A DNA stretch of 64,000 nucleotides from an uncultured Pelagibacteraceae bacterium (lineage in GTDB: Bacteria > Pseudomonadota > Alphaproteobacteria > Pelagibacterales > Pelagibacteraceae): NCBI GenBank assembly GCA_902537055.1, contig CACAZW010000001.1, forward strand, positions 62,001 to 126,000, read 5' to 3'. A program made the position numbers and the translations under genes. This document shows, piece by piece, positions 59,797 to 64,000 of the stretch. The notes beneath the pieces were generated by a model. That model worked only from the letters and a program-made list of their open reading frames with translations. It did not search any database and was not told the DNA's origin. Within the stretch, counting starts at the first letter, position 1. Each line of letters starts with the position of its first letter.

Positions 59797-60622
59797 TACT
59801 CTTTTAGAGATTAATAATATTTATTTTATTTTTTTAATGATGGCAGCCGCTGTTCCGGTTGGTTTTTTTGCAGGTTTTTTTGGTATTGGTGGAGGATTAA
59901 TTTCAGTTCCATTTTTATTTTTTGTATTTGAAGCATTTAACGTGGATAAAGATTATTTAATGCACTTATCTGTAGGGACAGCTTTCTCAATAACAATTTT
60001 AACTGCTACAGCTTCAGTACTAACTCATAGGAAATATAATGCTGTTGATTTTAATATTATTAAAAATTATGGAACATTTGTAATAATTGGAGTTTTTTCT
60101 GGAACATTGATGGCAGCATTGATGAATACTAAAACATTGTTATTTTTTTTTTCTGCTGCTGTTTTCTTTTTTGGAGCTTACTTGCTATTACAAAGTGAAA
60201 AGAAAAAAAAAATTAAGAAAAAATTTAATATTTTCCCAAGAATAATATTTGGATTTTTGTCAGGATTAATATCTGCTCCTATGGGCATTACAGGAGCTAT
60301 GATGAATGTTCCTATATTAAGATACTTTGGTTATCCAATTAATTTAGCAATTGGTAGCTCTGCAGCGATTGGATTTATAATAGCTTTATTTGGATCAATT
60401 GGATTTTTTACATCTGGTTTAATGTTAAAAGCTGATATCCCTCTCAGTATTGGATTTATTAATATACCTGCATTTATAATTTTTGTTCCAATAACCACAT
60501 ATATGGCAAGGATTGGAGCAAAAACAGTTCAGGACCTTGATAGAGTTAAAACACAGAGGTTATTTGGTGTTTTTCTATATGTTATTGGCACTTTATTTTT
60601 ATATAGATTTTTAGTGACTTAG
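59789..60622 (+). CDS. Sulfite exporter TauE/SafE (TSUP) family membrane protein
   Basis: GFFAGFFGIGGGLISVPFLFF; starts TTG at 59789 or a nearby downstream codon. Confidence 0.88.
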   Translation: MNNTLLEINNIYFIFLMMAAAVPVGFFAGFFGIGGGLISVPFLFFVFEAFNVDKDYLMHLSVGTAFSITILTATASVLTHRKYNAVDFNIIKNYGTFVIIGVFSGTLMAALMNTKTLLFFFSAAVFFFGAYLLLQSEKKKKIKKKFNIFPRIIFGFLSGLISAPMGITGAMMNVPILRYFGYPINLAIGSSAAIGFIIALFGSIGFFTSGLMLKADIPLSIGFINIPAFIIFVPITTYMARIGAKTVQDLDRVKTQRLFGVFLYVIGTLFLYRFLVT

Positions 60623-60657
60623 GAGACGAGGTGGTTTCAGTCTCCCTCCGCCACCTC
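60622..60657 (+). other. GC-rich structured element with two mutually overlapping inverted repeats
   Basis: GGAGAC GAGGTGG TTTCA GTCTCC CTCCG CCACCTC. Confidence 0.45.
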
Positions 60658-60753
60658 AACTTAATTTTAATCGATTCTCTTCTATTCCTTTAACTCTTTT
60701 TGGTTGTATTACGTTTGATATTAACAATTTTGAATGCTAAAGAATTTCAAGTA

Positions 60754-61653
60754 ATGAACACTATTATAAAAAGTCTAATAATTATTATGCTTTCGACTAT
60801 TACACATTTTACGTTTGCGGACGAAATAAAGTCGAAAATTGAAAGTAAAATATATTCAAAATTCGATGATTTTGCAGAAAATATAGGGGATGACTTTGCT
60901 GAAAGCCTAAAAGATTTTGAGAATTTAAAATATCTAGATTTTTCATATAATCTTCATGAGGGGTTTGATCCATCAATACAAATTGAGAGCGTTTCAAAAT
61001 TAATAGAATATGATGATGGTGCATTGTTTAATCAATTAAATTTAATATCCCAAGATAGTAAAACTACAATTAATCTTGGAATTGGAAAAAGGAAGTTGTT
61101 TGATAATGATACTTACATGCTAGGAACAAACTTTTTTATTGATTATCAATTTGATGAGTCTCACCTAAGAAGTGGACTAGGCTTTGAAGCAATTTCTAAT
61201 TCTTTAGATTTTATAGCCAATTATTACAATGCAATATCTGGCTTTAAAACAGTAACTAATGGTAGAGAGAAAGCACTTGATGGTTATGATTTAAAATTTA
61301 ATTATCATTTATCTAGTAAATCCAATACAGACCTTTTTGTTCAATTATTTGAATGGGAAAATCCAAATTCAACTTATGAAGAAAAAGGAGAAAAAGTTGG
61401 AATTACTTCTTCAATTGGAAATCTTGCTTTTGAAATTGGATATTTAAATGACAACAAAGACAATGATGGCCTGTTTGGAAGTTTAAAAGTAGTTATACCT
61501 CTTGGAGAACAAACAGAAGATGTCAATCAAAATAATGAAAAAACAAATAAAAATAATTTAAGTGTTAGAAATAAATTATATATGCCTGTTCAAAGAGAAA
61601 ATAAAATAAAGTTAGTTAAAATATCTTCAGGAGTAAAAGTCAGTGGTTTCTAA
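60754..61653 (+). CDS. Stand-alone inverse autotransporter (intimin/invasin-type) beta-domain protein
   Basis: Signal peptide from ATG 60754; TTINLGIGKRKLFDNDTYMLGTNFFIDYQFDESHLRSGLGFEAISNSLDFIANYYNAISGFKTV...GYDLKFNYHL. Confidence 0.75.
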   Translation: MNTIIKSLIIIMLSTITHFTFADEIKSKIESKIYSKFDDFAENIGDDFAESLKDFENLKYLDFSYNLHEGFDPSIQIESVSKLIEYDDGALFNQLNLISQDSKTTINLGIGKRKLFDNDTYMLGTNFFIDYQFDESHLRSGLGFEAISNSLDFIANYYNAISGFKTVTNGREKALDGYDLKFNYHLSSKSNTDLFVQLFEWENPNSTYEEKGEKVGITSSIGNLAFEIGYLNDNKDNDGLFGSLKVVIPLGEQTEDVNQNNEKTNKNNLSVRNKLYMPVQRENKIKLVKISSGVKVSGF

Positions 61654-62695
61654 ATTATTAAAAAATTTTGTAGCAATTTTATCTTTTGTAATTGGATTTA
61701 CATTAATTTCTGAGAGTATGGCAAATGCGGGAGATACCTGTCACAGAAATGCAGATAATAAAATAGTCTTGGATGATACTTCAGGTACACCTGTTTCTCA
61801 TGATAGTGGAATCACTTATGATAAAGATTATTGTAATGAAGAACCATTAAATTATAAAATTAAAATCTTTGAGGTAATGGTTTGTTCTTCTGATCCATAT
61901 GTTGCTGGAACAGGCGATACTGGAGCAGACCCAGATTTTACATCATGTACAAATTTTTTTACAAATACTTCAGGCAAAGATGTAGTTATAAAACCTAATG
62001 TAAAGGCTGACTTATTTGATGGCTCAAGTGTTGCATTACCAATTGGTACATTTCCATACTCTGTTATCATTTTAGATAATGAACTGAATATTAAACACTA
62101 CGAAACATTTATAGATACAGGCGGAAATGATGCGGACATTAGAGGATACAAGGCTGCAGGATTTTCAACTGGCAAAACTTGTTATTCACATGGAAAAACA
62201 ACAACTTATACCGGATACACAACAGCTACTGTTCACGGAAAAACAATTATTTCAACTTCAGCAGGCACTGGTAGCTCGCTTGGTCTAATATGTACCGATT
62301 CATTCGACCCAGAAAATCCGCCATCTGATTATGACTACACGACTGAAATTATAGATTCAATTGATGATACTTGTGATAGTTCAAATGACTGCGATACTAC
62401 TTTTAGGCCTTATATTGGTTATCAGAATAGTAGTGCAATTAACGGAAGATATGCTGGAGTTTTAGTACAAAATGATCGAAGAGCTGTAGGTTCTAACAGA
62501 AATAACTCTACAAGAATAGCGTATATAATGAATTTTAACAATCCAATTGAAATAACAGAGGATATAACAAATTTTGAAATGCAGTTTGATACTAAAACCT
62601 CAGTAAGTATTGATTGGGATGCTGCAGCAAGTGTTACAAATGCTATAAAATTAGGTGCAGATCCTTTTCAAGTAAAATACATTGTGACTAACTAG
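61643..62695 (+). CDS. Secreted protein of unknown function, overlapping the inverse autotransporter gene
   Basis: GTG start inside upstream gene (11-nt overlap), signal peptide, no recognised domain, several Cys. Confidence 0.65.
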   Translation: MVSKLLKNFVAILSFVIGFTLISESMANAGDTCHRNADNKIVLDDTSGTPVSHDSGITYDKDYCNEEPLNYKIKIFEVMVCSSDPYVAGTGDTGADPDFTSCTNFFTNTSGKDVVIKPNVKADLFDGSSVALPIGTFPYSVIILDNELNIKHYETFIDTGGNDADIRGYKAAGFSTGKTCYSHGKTTTYTGYTTATVHGKTIISTSAGTGSSLGLICTDSFDPENPPSDYDYTTEIIDSIDDTCDSSNDCDTTFRPYIGYQNSSAINGRYAGVLVQNDRRAVGSNRNNSTRIAYIMNFNNPIEITEDITNFEMQFDTKTSVSIDWDAAASVTNAIKLGADPFQVKYIVTN

Positions 62696-64000
62696 TCAAT
62701 AGTTTGATCGTATTCTCCAACTTTACCTGTTTTTTTTAATAAATTATCGATAAACTCAAATATCTTCATCTTTCTTTTTTCAGATGTTGAACTTTCAATT
62801 ACTATGACCAATGAAGGTTTATTAGAAGATGCTCTTATTAAACCCCAAGATCCATCTTCAAAAGAAAATCTTATTCCATTTACAGTTAGTATTTCTCTAA
62901 TTTCTTGATCATCAATTTTAGTTTTATTTTCTTTTATTTTCTTAATTTCATCTACTAATTGTTCAACAACTTGATATTTTTCACTGTCTTTGCAAAAAGG
63001 ACCCATCGTTGGACTTTGATAAGTTATTGGTATCTCGTTAAGAATTTCGCTAATGCTTTTTTCACTTTTATTTAGTAATTTACAAACTTGGATTGCAGAA
63101 TTAATTCCATCATCATACCCAAAACCCAGAGGTTCATTAAAAAAGAAATGTCCGCTTTTTTCAAATCCAGCTAATGCTTTTTCAGCATTCACTTTTCTTT
63201 TAATATGAGAATGACCAGTTTTCCAATAAATAGTATTACAATTATTTTCTCTTAAAACTTTATCGTTGGAATAAAGCCCAGTTGATTTAACATCTACGAT
63301 AAATTTACTATTATTGTAATCTTTTGATAAATTTCTCGCAATTAAAAGTCCAATTTTGTCTGAGAATATTTCGTTACCTTTATCATCTATAACACCAACT
63401 CTATCTCCATCTCCATCAAAACCAAATCCAATATCAGCATTATTTTCTTTAACAGCCGAAGAAATTGCATGTAACATTTCTAAATCTTCAGGATTAGGAT
63501 TGTATTTTGGAAAAGTCCAATCCAAGTTACAATCAAGTTCAATTACTTCACAACCAATACTTCTTAAAATATCTGGTGCAAATATTCCTGCAGTTCCGTT
63601 ACCACATGCAACAACTGCTTTAATTTTTTTATTTAATGGGTTTTTTGTTATTAAATCATTTTTATAAATTTTCTGAAAATCATCAATTTTTTTTATATTT
63701 CCCTCCCCATTAATAAATTTTTGATTGAGAGTAATATCTTTTAGTTCTTTCATTTCTTCAGGCGCATGAGTTAATCCTTTTTTGATGCCCATTTTTACAC
63801 CTGTCCAACCATTTTCATTATGACTAGCTGTAACCATTGCAATTGCATCTGAGTTTAAATTAAATTGTGCGAAGTAAACCATAGGGGATAAGGATAATCC
63901 TATATCTTCGATATTGCATCCAGTTGAAACCAAACCTTCTTTTAATTTTTCCTTTATATGTTCGCTGTAAGATCTGTAATCTTGACCAACTATAATTCTA
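62692..64000 (-). CDS. Phosphoglucomutase/phosphomannomutase (5' end beyond window)
   Basis: MVTASHNENGWTGVKMG, GFGFDGDGDRVGVID, GFEKSGHFFF; frame stays open upstream of listed Met (RIIVGQDYRSYSEHIKEKLKEGLVSTG). Confidence 0.93.
   Translation of the reverse strand, partial: RIIVGQDYRSYSEHIKEKLKEGLVSTGCNIEDIGLSLSPMVYFAQFNLNSDAIAMVTASHNENGWTGVKMGIKKGLTHAPEEMKELKDITLNQKFINGEGNIKKIDDFQKIYKNDLITKNPLNKKIKAVVACGNGTAGIFAPDILRSIGCEVIELDCNLDWTFPKYNPNPEDLEMLHAISSAVKENNADIGFGFDGDGDRVGVIDDKGNEIFSDKIGLLIARNLSKDYNNSKFIVDVKSTGLYSNDKVLRENNCNTIYWKTGHSHIKRKVNAEKALAGFEKSGHFFFNEPLGFGYDDGINSAIQVCKLLNKSEKSISEILNEIPITYQSPTMGPFCKDSEKYQVVEQLVDEIKKIKENKTKIDDQEIREILTVNGIRFSFEDGSWGLIRASSNKPSLVIVIESSTSEKRKMKIFEFIDNLLKKTGKVGEYDQTID

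Noticed and set aside
1-64000. CRISPR array, prophage or IS element
   Set aside because: No regularly spaced repeats, transposase, integrase or phage structural genes seen; only short direct repeats near 24-25 kb.

Overview
AT-rich, very compact bacterial chromosome segment whose gene content and style look like SAR11/Pelagibacterales (Alphaproteobacteria); that assignment is inferred from family content, not from a database search. Coding is nearly wall-to-wall and I saw no IS element, CRISPR array or rRNA; there is one tRNA (CAT anticodon). Main modules: dimethylglycine/sarcosine-dehydrogenase-like protein + EtfBA + ETF-QO; a Fur-like-regulated ferric-iron ABC transporter containing an unlisted 57-aa Cys-motif ORF; a polyamine/MTA block (mtnP, secreted hydrolase, mtnA, class II aldolase, SpeD-SpeE fusion, nearby apt); an amino-acid ABC importer with no ATPase gene; a reduced Anbu proteasome-like locus; a tripartite tricarboxylate transporter; a cluster of secreted or membrane metallopeptidase-like proteins including a MORN-repeat zincin with a paralog elsewhere in the window; a TRAP transporter with malonyl-CoA decarboxylase; and a stand-alone inverse-autotransporter (intimin/invasin-type) beta-barrel with a coupled secreted partner. 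The most interesting signals are: (i) hairpins placed between the solute-binding-protein gene and the permease gene in four independent transporter operons, one spanning the permease start codon and one sequestering its Shine-Dalgarno; (ii) the two-gene inverse autotransporter unit; (iii) the two-member secreted zincin family, with one copy sitting between imperfect direct repeats beside a tRNA and a permease-gene relic; (iv) a candidate MTA-to-DHAP shunt operon.
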